64,000 nt of DNA from contig NZ_JAGIYY010000011.1 of assembly GCF_017813335.1 (NCBI RefSeq), positions 62,001 through 126,000 of the forward strand, in the 5' to 3' direction. A model generated the notes under the pieces. The model was not told the DNA's origin and made no database searches. It worked only from the letters and a program-made list of their open reading frames with translations. A program made the position numbers and the translations under genes. Every line of letters starts with the position of its first letter. The stretch's first letter is position 1. Below, in pieces: positions 36,340 through 45,182 of the stretch. Source of the stretch: Tianweitania sediminis (GTDB lineage: Bacteria > Pseudomonadota > Alphaproteobacteria > Rhizobiales > Rhizobiaceae).

Positions 36340-37662
36340 ATGATTTCGACGAACAACAGGCCCGACGAGGAGCTGCGGCAAACAGCGCTGGCGCTTTTCC
36401 AAGCCGGCGTGCGCCGGGCAGATCCGGCGGGCGCCGTGGAACAGGCTCTGCGGGAGCGCACCGCCCAAATTGCTGCAGCCGAGCGGATCTTCCTGTTGGC
36501 GCTCGGCAAGGCTGCCGTGCCGATGGCGCGCGCCGCCCTTCCCTTTTTGGCTGAAAAGTTGGCTGGCACGGTGGTCGTCACCAACCCGGAGAACGCGGCG
36601 CCGGTGCCGGGCGCAACTGTGATTCCCGGCGGGCACCCGCTGCCGGACAAAAACAGCGTTCGAGGTGGAGAAGCGCTGGAACAGCTGGCCCTTCAGGCGA
36701 AAAAGAGCGACCTTGTGGTCTGCCTGGTGAGCGGCGGCGGTTCGGCACTTGTGTGCTCGCCAGCAGAAGGCGTGACACCCGAGGACAAGATTGCGCTCAA
36801 TGACGCCCTGATCCGGTCCGGCGCCGATATTCGCGAGATCAATGTGGTGCGAAGTGCGGTGTCCCGGCTGAAGGGCGGTGGGTTGGCACGCGCGGCGGCA
36901 CCTGCCGCCGTGCTTGCCTTGATCGTGTCGGATGTTCCCGGCGACGATCTCGCCACCATCGCCAGTGGACCGACGCTTTGGCCGAGCCCTTCGCCGCAAG
37001 CTCAGCGCGAGCACGCGCTGGCGATTCTGGCCCGTTACCGCCTTCTCCATGCGCTGCCTGCGGGCCCGCGGAACGCGCTGGCCAGCACATCCGCGGCTGC
37101 TCCACCTCCCGCCGGCCTGACCGTCGAAAACCGCGTGATCGGCAGCAACCGCCTCAGCGTGGATGCCATGCAGGGAGCTGCCGTTTCGATGGGTTGGACT
37201 GTGCTGCGTTTGCCTGGCTGGCTCGACGGCGATGTCGCGGATGCCACCCGCCGGATGCATGCCTTGTGCCTTGAGCAGACCGCTGCCCCCATTGCAATCC
37301 TGTCCGGCGGGGAACCGACCGTACAGGTCACCGGCAGCGGACGCGGCGGCCGCAACCAGGAACTGGCGCTTCGCTTTGCGCTCCAGGCCGAAGCTTCACC
37401 GCTCGCGCGGTCGTTCGTGTTTCTCAGCGGCGGAACCGACGGTCGGGACGGCCCCACCGATGCGGCCGGTGCCTTGGTGAATGCCGGCACGCCGCACAGG
37501 ATCCGGGCAGCGGGGCTCGACCCGCTGACGCTCCTAGGCAACAACGACGCTTACCCAGCGCTCCGCGCTTCCGGCGACCTTCTTATCACCGGCGCCACCG
37601 GCACAAATGTGGCTGACCTTCAGGTGATCCTGCTCGGCGCAAAAGAAAACGCCGCGGCATGA
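36340..37662 (+). CDS. Glycerate 2-kinase (GckA type, DUF4147/MOFRL)
   Basis: A 440-residue kinase converting D-glycerate to 2-phosphoglycerate, used in serine, glyoxylate or tartronate routes. The N-terminal DUF4147 half shows LALGKAAVPMARAA, VSGGGSALV and the VRSAVSRLKGGGLA stretch. The C-terminal MOFRL half shows GRGGRNQELALRFAL and SGGTDGRDGPTDAAGA. A family Lys is conserved in LGKAA. It ends in a hairpin shared with the converging BMP gene. Confidence 0.92.
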   Translation: MISTNNRPDEELRQTALALFQAGVRRADPAGAVEQALRERTAQIAAAERIFLLALGKAAVPMARAALPFLAEKLAGTVVVTNPENAAPVPGATVIPGGHPLPDKNSVRGGEALEQLALQAKKSDLVVCLVSGGGSALVCSPAEGVTPEDKIALNDALIRSGADIREINVVRSAVSRLKGGGLARAAAPAAVLALIVSDVPGDDLATIASGPTLWPSPSPQAQREHALAILARYRLLHALPAGPRNALASTSAAAPPPAGLTVENRVIGSNRLSVDAMQGAAVSMGWTVLRLPGWLDGDVADATRRMHALCLEQTAAPIAILSGGEPTVQVTGSGRGGRNQELALRFALQAEASPLARSFVFLSGGTDGRDGPTDAAGALVNAGTPHRIRAAGLDPLTLLGNNDAYPALRASGDLLITGATGTNVADLQVILLGAKENAAA

Positions 37663-37675
37663 TCTGCCGCGGCGT
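37641..37675. terminator. Bidirectional intrinsic terminator between glycerate kinase and BMP gene
   Basis: Eleven-base perfect arms ACGCCGCGGCA and TGCCGCGGCGT enclose a five-base loop. On the minus strand it is followed by TTTTCTTTT, a strong terminator for the BMP gene. The hairpin overlaps the last codons and stop of the glycerate kinase gene. Confidence 0.8.
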
Positions 37676-37699
37676 TGCTTGTTGCGAGAGAGCCGAGCC

Positions 37700-38692
37700 T
37701 CAATAAGGGCAGGCGTTGTCCGACATGTAGTCGTGAACGGTCACCGTTCCGGCGATGATGTCGGCCTTGGCCTTTTCGGCCGCCGCCTTCATCTCTTCCG
37801 TCACCAGATCCTTGTTGTTTTCGTCCATCGCGTAGTCGACGCCGCCCTCCTTCAAGCCAAGCACGTTGGTGCCGGCCTTGAACTCGCCCTTCGCCGCATC
37901 CGTGAAGGCGTTATAAACGGCGACATCCACCCGCTTCACCATGGAGGTCAGGATCTTGCCGGGGTGGAGCATGTTCTGGTTGGAGTCAACGCCAATGCCG
38001 AGCTTGCCCGCATCCGCCGCAGCCTGAAGAACGCCGACGCCCGTGCCCCCGGCGGCATGATAGATCACATCCGCGCCCTGATCGATCTGCGACTTCGCGA
38101 TCTCGCTGCCCTTCGTCGGGTCGTTCCAGGCCGCCGGCGTGTCGCCGGTGTAGTTCTGCAGGACGTCCGTTGCGCCGGCAGCCTTGGCACCCCCGACATA
38201 ACCGCAAGCAAATTTGCGGATCAGCGGGATGTCCATGCCGCCAACGAAGCCGACCTTGTCCGACTCGGCAGCCATGGCCGCCAGAAGGCCGACGAGGTAG
38301 GAGCCTTCTTCTTCCTTGTAGACGACCGACTGAACGTTGGGCGCGTCCACCACGCTGTCGATGATCGCGAAGTTCAGTTCCGGATATTCCTTGGCCACCT
38401 TTTCGAGCGTGGACGACCAGGCAAAGCCGATTGCGACGATCGGGTTGCGGCCGTCATCCGCGAAGCGGCGCAGGGCCTGCTCGCGTTGCGCTTCGTTGGA
38501 AACTTCGAATTCGACGTAATCCGTATTGGTCTCAGCCTTGAACTTTTCAGCGCCATTATAAGCGGCTTCGTTGAAGGACTTGTCGAACTTGCCGCCCAGA
38601 TCAAACAACAAAGCGGGCTGCACGTCGTCTTGCGCCCAAGCAGGCATACTCAAGGCGGTGGCGGTCAAAAGGCCGAGGAAAAGTCGCTTCAT
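37700..38692 (-). CDS. BMP family ABC transporter substrate-binding protein
   Basis: A 330-residue periplasmic binding protein of the basic membrane protein (PnrA/NupN/BmpA) family, which usually binds purine nucleosides. The signal peptide is MKRLFLGLLTATALSMPAWA, without a lipobox. The family segments LLFDLGGKFDKSFNEAAYNGAEK, EEGSYLVGLLAAMAAESDKVGFVGG and GADVIYHAAGGTGVGVLQAA are clear. It has no permease or ATPase next to it. The natural partner is the orphaned nucleoside importer at 11.4-15.0 kb in this window. Confidence 0.93.
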   Translation of the reverse strand: MKRLFLGLLTATALSMPAWAQDDVQPALLFDLGGKFDKSFNEAAYNGAEKFKAETNTDYVEFEVSNEAQREQALRRFADDGRNPIVAIGFAWSSTLEKVAKEYPELNFAIIDSVVDAPNVQSVVYKEEEGSYLVGLLAAMAAESDKVGFVGGMDIPLIRKFACGYVGGAKAAGATDVLQNYTGDTPAAWNDPTKGSEIAKSQIDQGADVIYHAAGGTGVGVLQAAADAGKLGIGVDSNQNMLHPGKILTSMVKRVDVAVYNAFTDAAKGEFKAGTNVLGLKEGGVDYAMDENNKDLVTEEMKAAAEKAKADIIAGTVTVHDYMSDNACPY

Positions 38693-38880
38693 CTGGTTCA
38701 AACCCCTGTCGGTTCCCGGTTGGTGTGGCTCGCGCGGCAGCCGAGGCGGCCAGCACAAGCGGCAGGTTCTTGTTTCCCTGCTTCCTGCCCAATGTGGCAC
38801 GCATGCTAGGAGATTTCACGCACAAAAGAGCGCGCCCTCCGGGAGCGTTTCCGACAGGGCGTCGCTGGTCGCGCGGTTAT

Positions 38881-39555
38881 TTATTCGGCAGGCTCTACGG
38901 CTGCAGGAGCGGCGGCACAGGACACGCCGGTGCCGCGAAGGCCGCAATAGCCGCCGGGGTTCTTGGCGAGATACTGCTGGTGCTCTTCCTCCGCGAAGAA
39001 GAACAGCGGCGCCGGCTCGATCTCCGTTGTGATCTGGCCCAGCCCTGCATCGGACAAGCCCTGCTGGTAGGCCGCGCGGGAGGCAATCGCCGCCTGAAGC
39101 TGGGCGTCCGTCGTGGCATGAATCACCGACCGGTAGGTGGTGCCGACATCATTGCCCTGGCGCATGCCCTGCGTGGGATCATGGCTTTCCCAGAAGATCG
39201 CAAGCAGTTCCGGAAAGGTCACTTTCACCGGATCATACACCACCTTCACCACCTCTGCGTGGCCTGTGAGCCCGGTGCAGGTTTCGCGGTAGGTCGGGTT
39301 GGGTGTCAGGCCGCCAGCATAACCCACAGCCGTGAGGTAAACGCCGGGCGTTTGCCAGAACAGGCGCTCGGCGCCCCAAAAACAGCCCATGCCGAGATAT
39401 ACGACCTCCAGATTGTCCGGCACGTCGCCGTCGAGCGGCAGCCCGGACACGGCATGCGTGCGCGCGGTCGGGATCGGCTGGCTCCGACCGGGCAGCGCAT
39501 TGTCAGCCGTCGGCATCGTCGTTTTCTTGTTCAGGAGATCGCTCAAAAAGAACAT
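38881..39555 (-). CDS. msrA: Peptide-methionine (S)-S-oxide reductase MsrA
   Basis: A 224-residue repair enzyme reducing methionine-S-sulfoxide. The catalytic Cys58 is in the GMGCFWGAE motif. The C-terminal [11 protein letters not shown] segment supplies candidate resolving cysteines as in E. coli MsrA. The long form with an N-terminal extension of about 50 residues is usual for proteobacteria. No secretion signal is present. An alternative start at the internal [11 protein letters not shown] is possible. Confidence 0.94.
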   Translation of the reverse strand: MFFLSDLLNKKTTMPTADNALPGRSQPIPTARTHAVSGLPLDGDVPDNLEVVYLGMGCFWGAERLFWQTPGVYLTAVGYAGGLTPNPTYRETCTGLTGHAEVVKVVYDPVKVTFPELLAIFWESHDPTQGMRQGNDVGTTYRSVIHATTDAQLQAAIASRAAYQQGLSDAGLGQITTEIEPAPLFFFAEEEHQQYLAKNPGGYCGLRGTGVSCAAAPAAVEPAE

Positions 39556-39649
39556 GGTGGCTTCCTTTCATCCCGGCGGCTGCGCAAACACAGCCCCGAT
39601 CATTCAAAACATTGCTTTGCCTTGGACGCTCTGCATCCTTGCGGAAGCC

Positions 39650-39982
39650 TCACGCCACCCGCGCGATCCGCCCTCGTTTGGGAGCGGGGCTGCGGCCCAA
39701 CGCGTAAAACACCACCGCCATCGCGGCGAACAACAAGAAGCCGGGCAGCGCCAACAGCGACACCATCGCCGGGTCCCATGCCGCTTCGCCCAACCAGCGG
39801 ATGACCCAGGCCTGCGCCGCTTCAAGGCTGGCCGGCGCCGTTTCAAGCCAGCTTGCGATCATCGGCGTCACCCGCCAATCCGCGACGGCCACGGAGCGCG
39901 CGGCATCGCCGATCGCCAGAAAAAGAGCGAGGATCAGGCTCAGCGTGGCCGCGAGGCGCAAAAAAAAGCGGATCCCACGCAT
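39650..39982 (-). CDS. Small hypothetical membrane protein
   Basis: A 110-residue protein with two hydrophobic helices, FLRLAATLSLILALFLAIGDAA near the N-terminus and MVSLLALPGFLLFAAMAVVFYALG near the C-terminus, and a basic tail. The segment between them should face the periplasm. The pattern is of a conserved but unnamed alphaproteobacterial membrane protein; I cannot assign a function. It lies 95 bases downstream of msrA's start on the same strand and about 200 bases from the tRNA. Confidence 0.65.
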   Translation of the reverse strand: MRGIRFFLRLAATLSLILALFLAIGDAARSVAVADWRVTPMIASWLETAPASLEAAQAWVIRWLGEAAWDPAMVSLLALPGFLLFAAMAVVFYALGRSPAPKRGRIARVA

Positions 39983-40103
39983 GACGCCCCCGTTGCCGCT
40001 CAGCCTTCCTAATCTGTTTCACAAGAAATAGGTTTCGCGTGTGCAAACCGCAACATGCGGGTGTCCCGCTCTCCTTTCAACGCTGTGTGAGCATGCCGCA
40101 GGA

Positions 40104-40131
40104 TTGACGCTTGGCATCCGCCGGCTAATCG
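40104..40131 (+). promoter_or_regulatory. Candidate tRNA-Ser promoter
   Basis: TTGACG (40104-40109) and TAATCG (40126-40131) are separated by 16 bases, about 50 bases before the tRNA. The match to a housekeeping promoter is fair at -35 and weak at -10. Confidence 0.35.
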
Positions 40132-40180
40132 ACTAGACAGCGCCGTCCTCGGAAGTTGGCTTCGCCATTCCGTTGACCGC

Positions 40181-40270
40181 GGAGAGGTGGCCGAGTGGTT
40201 GAAGGCGCACGCCTGGAAAGTGTGTATACGGGAAACCGTATCGGGGGTTCGAATCCCCCTCTCTCCGCCA
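40181..40270 (+). tRNA. tRNA-Ser (anticodon GGA)
   Basis: The 90-base gene folds as a class II tRNA. The acceptor stem is GGAGAGG against TCTCTCC (one G-U pair), there is a D-loop with GGTTGAAGG, and the anticodon loop in GCCTGGAAAGTG gives GGA. The long variable arm is TGTATACGGGAAACCGTATC, and the T arm is GGGGGTTCGAATCCCCC. The 3' CCA is encoded. It reads serine UCC/UCU codons. It lies beside a gene remnant at the end of a catabolic region. Confidence 0.97.
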
Positions 40271-40623
40271 TGAGATCCGGCAAGTTATTGATAACGACGG
40301 CACGAACTGTTCTAGCGGCGCGTTGAACCACGAATGACCCCACATTTGCGAAGGTAATATCGGCTTTGACGGAGGCCCTTCGCACTTAGATGTCGCTAGC
40401 ACACGCAACCACGTTCTTGAGGAGATGCCTCCTCTAGATAACTTCCCTCTTCCAAGCGGCTCCTGAAACGGGATCGCGAGAACTGATTTTGGGCCCGCAG
40501 GAGCGCCGTGGGTGACTCGTGCCACGTTCGACCGGCAACAACCTATGGCAGGGTGTTGCGCCCTGCCTCGGCTGGTCAACGCGCGCGGAGGGCACAACAC
40601 GAGCAGATCCTCGCACGACCAAA
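40271..40623. other. Non-coding stretch between tRNA-Ser and ligase remnant
   Basis: About 350 bases with no protein I can support. Base composition is visibly less GC-biased than neighbouring genes. A six-base-stem hairpin occurs at 40419-40434. No integrase, transposase or repeat of the tRNA 3' end was found here. The position next to a degraded gene is compatible with an old insertion boundary. Confidence 0.4.
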
Positions 40624-40946
40624 TCAGGCTGGCAGAAGGTCGCGCAATGTGGTTTTCAGGATCTTGCCATTGGCGTTTCGCGGCAGCGGCTCATCCAGGA
40701 AGCTGATGCTGTCGGGCACCTTGTAGTCGGACAGGCGCTCGGCGCACCAAGCCTTAGGGGATGCAGGATCCTGTTGACGCCCGTCGCTCAGATAAAGGCG
40801 TGTACCTTTTCCTCCAGCACCGGATCCGGCTTGCCGATCACGGCGGCCTCAACGACATCCGGATGATACGATAACGTGCTTTCCACTTCGATGCACCGCA
40901 CAACGCGGCCAAAATGCACCTCGTGGCGAATGGCAGGCTCAGTCAT
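40624..40946 (-). pseudogene. Internally deleted and frameshifted acyl-CoA ligase remnant
   Basis: An ATG two bases after the SDR stop opens MTEPAIRHEVHFGRVVRC, which looks like the N-terminus of an AMP-forming acid-CoA ligase. It passes straight into IEVESTLSYHPDVVEAAVIG, which is the C-terminal subdomain of such ligases. A stop follows at 40788-40790. Reading another frame from about 40792 continues the homology (YLSDGRQQDPASPKAWCAER, then LSDYKVPDSISFLDEPLPRN) with the catalytic-lysine motif NANGKILK, and ends at 40624. Most of the adenylating domain is therefore gone and a frameshift is present. It was the distal gene of the operon above it and should be inactive. Confidence 0.8.
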
Positions 40947-40948
40947 GA

Positions 40949-41740
40949 TCACTTCGAGAGCTTGACCGCGCGGCCAAGCGTGTAGCCGCCGTCGATGGTC
41001 ATGAGTTGTCCTGTCATCTTGGTGGCGTCGCAAGCAAGGAAGATGGCGCCGGCCGCGATCTCTTCCGGTGAAGAGATGTCGCCCAGAGCCGAGGCTTCGG
41101 CAAAGCCCCGCGCAACGCCGGCAAATGCCTCCTCGCCAAGCCCGTCCTTCATCCAGCGCGAACTGATCATGCCCGGCAGCACAGCATTCACCCGCACCTT
41201 CGGTGCAAGCAGACGCGCCAGTGCGAGCGTCATGCTGTTCAGCGCGCCTTTGGACGCGATGTAGGCCAGCGAGCTGCCATTGCCGGTCGGACCGGCGATG
41301 GACGAGATATTGACCACCGCGCCCTTGTTGCTGCGCGTCAGGTGCTCGGATGCGGCGCGGACCATCTGGTAGGTGCCGACCACATTCACATCGAAAACGC
41401 GGTGAAAGTCCTCGGAATTCTGCGCTTGGAGGTTGGCGAGCGCGGTGAACTGCGTGGTTCCGGCCGAATTGATCAGGATGTCCAGCCGACCCCAGCGTTC
41501 CACGACCTCCGACACCATGCGGCGGCAATCCGCATCGTCGGCCACGCTGCCCTGGATGGCGAGGGCGTCAGCACCGGTCTCTTTCAGCGCCGCCACGGTT
41601 GCTTTCGCCTCAGCAGCGCTGCGGCTGTAATTCACCGCTACATGATAACCGCGCTTCGCTAGCATCCCGGCCGCGGCCGCACCGACACCCGTTCCCCCGC
41701 CGGTGATCAGCGCGACGCCTGCCCTGCCCTCGGATGCCAT
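40949..41740 (-). CDS. SDR family NAD(P)-dependent oxidoreductase
   Basis: A 263-residue classical short-chain dehydrogenase. It has the cofactor loop TGGGTGVG, the NSAG motif, catalytic Ser in SSIAG, YxxxK in YIASKGAL and the C-terminal IDGGYTLG. In the context of acyl-CoA dehydrogenase and hydratase genes, a 3-hydroxyacyl-CoA (FabG/BadH-like) dehydrogenase role is likely. ATG at 41740 lies three bases after the LivF stop. Confidence 0.9.
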   Translation of the reverse strand: MASEGRAGVALITGGGTGVGAAAAGMLAKRGYHVAVNYSRSAAEAKATVAALKETGADALAIQGSVADDADCRRMVSEVVERWGRLDILINSAGTTQFTALANLQAQNSEDFHRVFDVNVVGTYQMVRAASEHLTRSNKGAVVNISSIAGPTGNGSSLAYIASKGALNSMTLALARLLAPKVRVNAVLPGMISSRWMKDGLGEEAFAGVARGFAEASALGDISSPEEIAAGAIFLACDATKMTGQLMTIDGGYTLGRAVKLSK

Positions 41741-41742
41741 TT

Positions 41743-42459
41743 TCAAAGTCCCATGTAAGCGGCCTGGATGGCAGGGTCGCCGCCGAGTTCGGCGGAAGAC
41801 CCGTTGCGCACGAACCGACCATGGTCGAGTACATAGGCTCGATCAGAGACTTCCAGTGCTTCCTGCACGTTCTGCTCTACAAGGACGACCGTGATGCCCT
41901 TGGTGCGCGCCAAATTTTCAACAAGCGAAAACACCTCGCCCACCATCTTCGGCGACAGGCCGACGGAGGGTTCGTCGAGCATGATCATCTTCGGCCGGCT
42001 CATCACGGCGCGCGCCACCGCACACATCTGCCGTTCGCCGCCGCTCAGGTGTCCGGCAAATTGGGCGCGCCGCTGTTTCAGGATCGGGAAAAGCTGCATG
42101 ACCTCTTCCAAACTGTCGGCGAAGTCGCTGGCCTTGCGCCGCGAAAAGCCGCCCATTTCCAGATTTTCCTCGACGGTCATGAACGGAAACAAGCGTCCGC
42201 CTTCCGGTACCAGCACCAGGCCCTGCTTCGGCAAAGCGTGCGCCGGTGTTTTAGTGATATCCGTGCCATCGAAGGTGATCGAGCCGGAAAATGGCTGCAG
42301 GACGCCGGCAATGGTGTTGAGCAGGGTTGTCTTGCCGGCACCATTGGCGCCGACGACAGCGACAACCTCGCCCCGCTTCACCGTAAAGTCGACGTGCTCA
42401 AGCACAACGGCCTGGCCGTAGCCCGCAACAAGGTCGCGCACCTGCAGCATCGCGCTCAT
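41743..42459 (-). CDS. livF: Branched-chain-amino-acid-type ABC ATPase LivF
   Basis: A 238-residue ATPase with Walker A GANGAGKTT, signature LSGGERQMCAVARAV and Walker B MIMLDEPSVGLS. It partners LivG on the HAAT-family permease pair. Its start overlaps the livG stop (ATGA). In this catabolic operon the cargo is more likely an aromatic, alicyclic or branched carboxylate than an amino acid. Confidence 0.9.
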   Translation of the reverse strand: MSAMLQVRDLVAGYGQAVVLEHVDFTVKRGEVVAVVGANGAGKTTLLNTIAGVLQPFSGSITFDGTDITKTPAHALPKQGLVLVPEGGRLFPFMTVEENLEMGGFSRRKASDFADSLEEVMQLFPILKQRRAQFAGHLSGGERQMCAVARAVMSRPKMIMLDEPSVGLSPKMVGEVFSLVENLARTKGITVVLVEQNVQEALEVSDRAYVLDHGRFVRNGSSAELGGDPAIQAAYMGL

Positions 42460-43181
42460 GCCCGCTTCCTTCCCAGATAGGCTTCCACGACCTGTGGATC
42501 CGACAGCACCTCCTCAGGCATGCCGTCGGCGATCTTGGTCCCGAAATCGAGCACCACGACGCGGCTGTCGAAGGCGCGCACGACCTTGAGATTGTGCTCG
42601 ATCACCAGGATCGTCAGCCCTTCGCGATGAAGTCGTCGCACCAGATGGATGACGTTGTCGACCTCGGTCTGGTTCAGCCCGGCCATCACTTCGTCGAGCA
42701 ACAGGATTTCACAGTCCAGCGCCAGCGCACGCGCAATTTCGAGCCGCCGTCGTTCGCTCAAGGTCAGCGTTCCCGCCTTGATGCGGCCGCGAGCGCCAAG
42801 CCCCACAATATCCAGCACTTCCGCCGCGCGCTTCGCCGCCTTGGTCAGGCTGGGGCGGTTGAGGAACGCGCCGACCAGCACGTTTTCCAGCGTTGTCAGA
42901 CCAGTCAACGTCTTGGAGATTTGGAAGGTACGTCCAAAGCCGATCTGCGCCCGCTGCTGCGGCGAAAAACGGGTGATGTCCCGGCCCTTGAAGCAGACAG
43001 TTCCGCTGGTTGGTTCAAGCTGCCCGGTCAGCAGGTTGAAGAAGGTGGTCTTGCCTGCGCCGTTTGGCCCAATGATGCTGAGGAGATCGCCCTTCTGCAG
43101 GTCGATGGTCACATTGTTGACGGCCGTCAAGCCGCCGAACTTCTTCGTCGCCCCGGCCACAGACAGGATAGGCTCGCTCAT
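42456..43181 (-). CDS. livG: Branched-chain-amino-acid-type ABC ATPase LivG
   Basis: A 241-residue ATPase with Walker A GPNGAGKTT, signature LSERRRLEIARAL (LTLSERRRLE, the degenerate signature usual in some LivG proteins) and Walker B ILLLDEVMAGLNQTE. ATG at 43181 gives the normal N-terminus MSEPILSVAGATKKFGG and overlaps the LivM stop. Confidence 0.9.
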   Translation of the reverse strand: MSEPILSVAGATKKFGGLTAVNNVTIDLQKGDLLSIIGPNGAGKTTFFNLLTGQLEPTSGTVCFKGRDITRFSPQQRAQIGFGRTFQISKTLTGLTTLENVLVGAFLNRPSLTKAAKRAAEVLDIVGLGARGRIKAGTLTLSERRRLEIARALALDCEILLLDEVMAGLNQTEVDNVIHLVRRLHREGLTILVIEHNLKVVRAFDSRVVVLDFGTKIADGMPEEVLSDPQVVEAYLGRKRA

Positions 43182-44224
43182 TGGCTCTTCCTTCCGAAGC
43201 GATCCCAAAGCTGCATGACCAGCCCGACGATTCCCTTCTTCATGAACAACGCGAAAAGGATGAGGATGGCGCCGAGCACGATGAGATTGGCGCCTGGAAC
43301 CGAAGCGCTCAGGCCAGCGCGCAACTGTGATTCCAGCGGCACGATCAGCAACGCCCCCGCCAGCGGCCCATAGAGCGTGCCAACCCCGCCGATCAGCGCG
43401 ATCAGCGCGAACTTCACGCCGATATCCGGCAGGCTGAGCAACGTTGGCGGATCGATGAAGCGCAGATACATGGCAAAGAGCGCACCACCGATGCCTGTAA
43501 GCGCGGCGCTGATCGCCATGCCGACAAGCTTAACCTGAAGGACCCGGATACCGGTTGCGCGCGCCGCATCTTCATCAAGGTGCAAGGCCTGAAGGTAATA
43601 GCCCAACCGGCTGCGAAACACCCAGGCACAAACGATCAGGCAGACCACCAGGAAACCCAGCATCAGCAGCACGGAATGGAAGCGGCTGGTGAAGATCATG
43701 TTCTCCAGGCCCGCCTTGAAGGGGATCGTCAGGCCGCGCGGACCACCGGTGATGCTGCCGAAATAGTTCGCGAGGACGAAAGCCACCTCGTTCAGCGCGA
43801 TGGTTGCGATGCTGAAAAAGGGGCCGCGCAAGCGAAAGGTCGGCCAGGACACGGCCACCGCGACCAGCGCCGCCAGGATCGCAGCGGGGATCAGCGCCAG
43901 CCACGGTGAGATCTGCCAGTTGATGTAAAGATTGGCGGTCGTATACGCGCCGATCGCAAAAAACACGCCGTGCCCGAGCGAGAACTGGCCACCGAAGCCG
44001 CCAATAATGTTCCAGCTCAGTGAGACAGCCGCAAACAAGAAGGTTTGTGCCATAATGTTCAAGATGAACGGGTCGCCGGAATAGACCCAGGTGACGGCGA
44101 GCAGCGCGACGGCAATTCCCGCAATGCGCAAAAGCTCGGTGTTGAAGGTGGTGATCCCGGGCGGAACTGCGCCGCCTTCGTCCCGGGTGGAAGTCACTCC
44201 GGACATGGTATCAGTTTTGCTCAC
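43178..44224 (-). CDS. livM: Branched-chain-amino-acid-type ABC permease LivM
   Basis: A 348-residue permease with about ten helices. The motif NIIGGFGGQFSLGHGVFFAIGAY and the cytoplasmic loop LHLDEDAARATGIRV are typical of LivM. GTG at 44224 overlaps livH by 14 bases and has AGGAGG nine bases upstream; an ATG six codons later is a weaker alternative. Confidence 0.9.
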   Translation of the reverse strand: MSKTDTMSGVTSTRDEGGAVPPGITTFNTELLRIAGIAVALLAVTWVYSGDPFILNIMAQTFLFAAVSLSWNIIGGFGGQFSLGHGVFFAIGAYTTANLYINWQISPWLALIPAAILAALVAVAVSWPTFRLRGPFFSIATIALNEVAFVLANYFGSITGGPRGLTIPFKAGLENMIFTSRFHSVLLMLGFLVVCLIVCAWVFRSRLGYYLQALHLDEDAARATGIRVLQVKLVGMAISAALTGIGGALFAMYLRFIDPPTLLSLPDIGVKFALIALIGGVGTLYGPLAGALLIVPLESQLRAGLSASVPGANLIVLGAILILFALFMKKGIVGLVMQLWDRFGRKSQ

Positions 44225-45101
44225 GGAGACCGACCTCCTCTGCGCCAGCGATACCGAACAGGCCGCCGGGTTTGACGATCAGCACACCGATGAAGACCAG
44301 GAACCAGATGGCCGTTTTCAGGGCGGGATCGAGGTAGTAGCCAGCAAAGGCTTCGATCAAACCGATGATGAAGCCCCCGATATAAGCGCCCCAAACGCTG
44401 CCGAGCCCGCCAAGCACGACCACAGCAAAGGCGGCCATGATGAAGTTGCCGCCGATCTGGGGAGACATCGTGTAGATGGGCGCAAGAAGGGTGCCCGCGA
44501 GGCCCGCAAGTGCGGCACCGGCGCCGAACGTCAACATGAAGGCGAGCTCGACATTGATCCCCATCAGGCGTGCCGCGCGCCGGTCCTGCGTCACTGCGCG
44601 GATAGCCTTCCCGGCCATGGTGTTCTTTACGAACCAGCTGAGGAACAGAGCTGCAGCCGTGACGGCAACCAGCGCCACAAGGCGAACCACGCTGATGTTA
44701 AGGGGGCCGACGCTGATCACGAACTCGGAAAGCTTCGAGGGCGCCGTGTAGCCTTGCCCGCGCGTCACGGCGAGAACGACGTTTTGCAGCAGGAGAAGCA
44801 GGCCGAACGTCGCGAAGATCTGCATCATGGGCTCATTCTGCAGCGGCTGCAGGATGAAGCGCTGCATGATCACGCCGAACAGAAACAGCGCCGGGACGAC
44901 AATGAAGATGGAAAGGTATGGATCGAGCCCGATGAACAGATAACACACATAAGCGCCATACATCCCGAGCATCACCAACTCGCCCTGGGCGAAATTGACG
45001 ATCCGGATGACACCGAAGATGAGGTTCAGCCCCATGCTGACCAGGCCGTAGATGCCTCCCAGCAGCAAGCCGACCACGATGATGTTCAGCAAGGATGACA
45101 C
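44211..45101 (-). CDS. livH: Branched-chain-amino-acid-type ABC permease LivH
   Basis: A 296-residue permease. The first half has GLVSMGLNLIFGVIRIVNFAQGELVMLGMY, a hallmark of LivH. The coupling loop is AVTQDRRAARLMGINVELAF, followed by AGLAGTLLAPIYTMSPQIG. It lies 81 bases downstream of livK and overlaps livM. Confidence 0.92.
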   Translation of the reverse strand: MSSLLNIIVVGLLLGGIYGLVSMGLNLIFGVIRIVNFAQGELVMLGMYGAYVCYLFIGLDPYLSIFIVVPALFLFGVIMQRFILQPLQNEPMMQIFATFGLLLLLQNVVLAVTRGQGYTAPSKLSEFVISVGPLNISVVRLVALVAVTAAALFLSWFVKNTMAGKAIRAVTQDRRAARLMGINVELAFMLTFGAGAALAGLAGTLLAPIYTMSPQIGGNFIMAAFAVVVLGGLGSVWGAYIGGFIIGLIEAFAGYYLDPALKTAIWFLVFIGVLIVKPGGLFGIAGAEEVGLREQN

Positions 45102-45182
45102 GCGCGTCTCCTGTTTCGGACATACCTCTGGAACGTGCCCCCAGCCTCAAGTGGCCGGGAGCACTCGCGCGATCCCGCGTCC

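Noticed and set aside
40419-40434. Six-base-stem hairpin as operon terminator
   Set aside because: It lacks a T-run and is about 190 bases beyond the last remnant stop, so it cannot be called a terminator with confidence.
40133-40600. Minus-strand frames across the tRNA-Ser that contain a GGFEPPIRFPVYTLSRRAP-like peptide
   Set aside because: This is the well-known spurious translation of the antisense strand of tRNA-Ser, not a protein gene.
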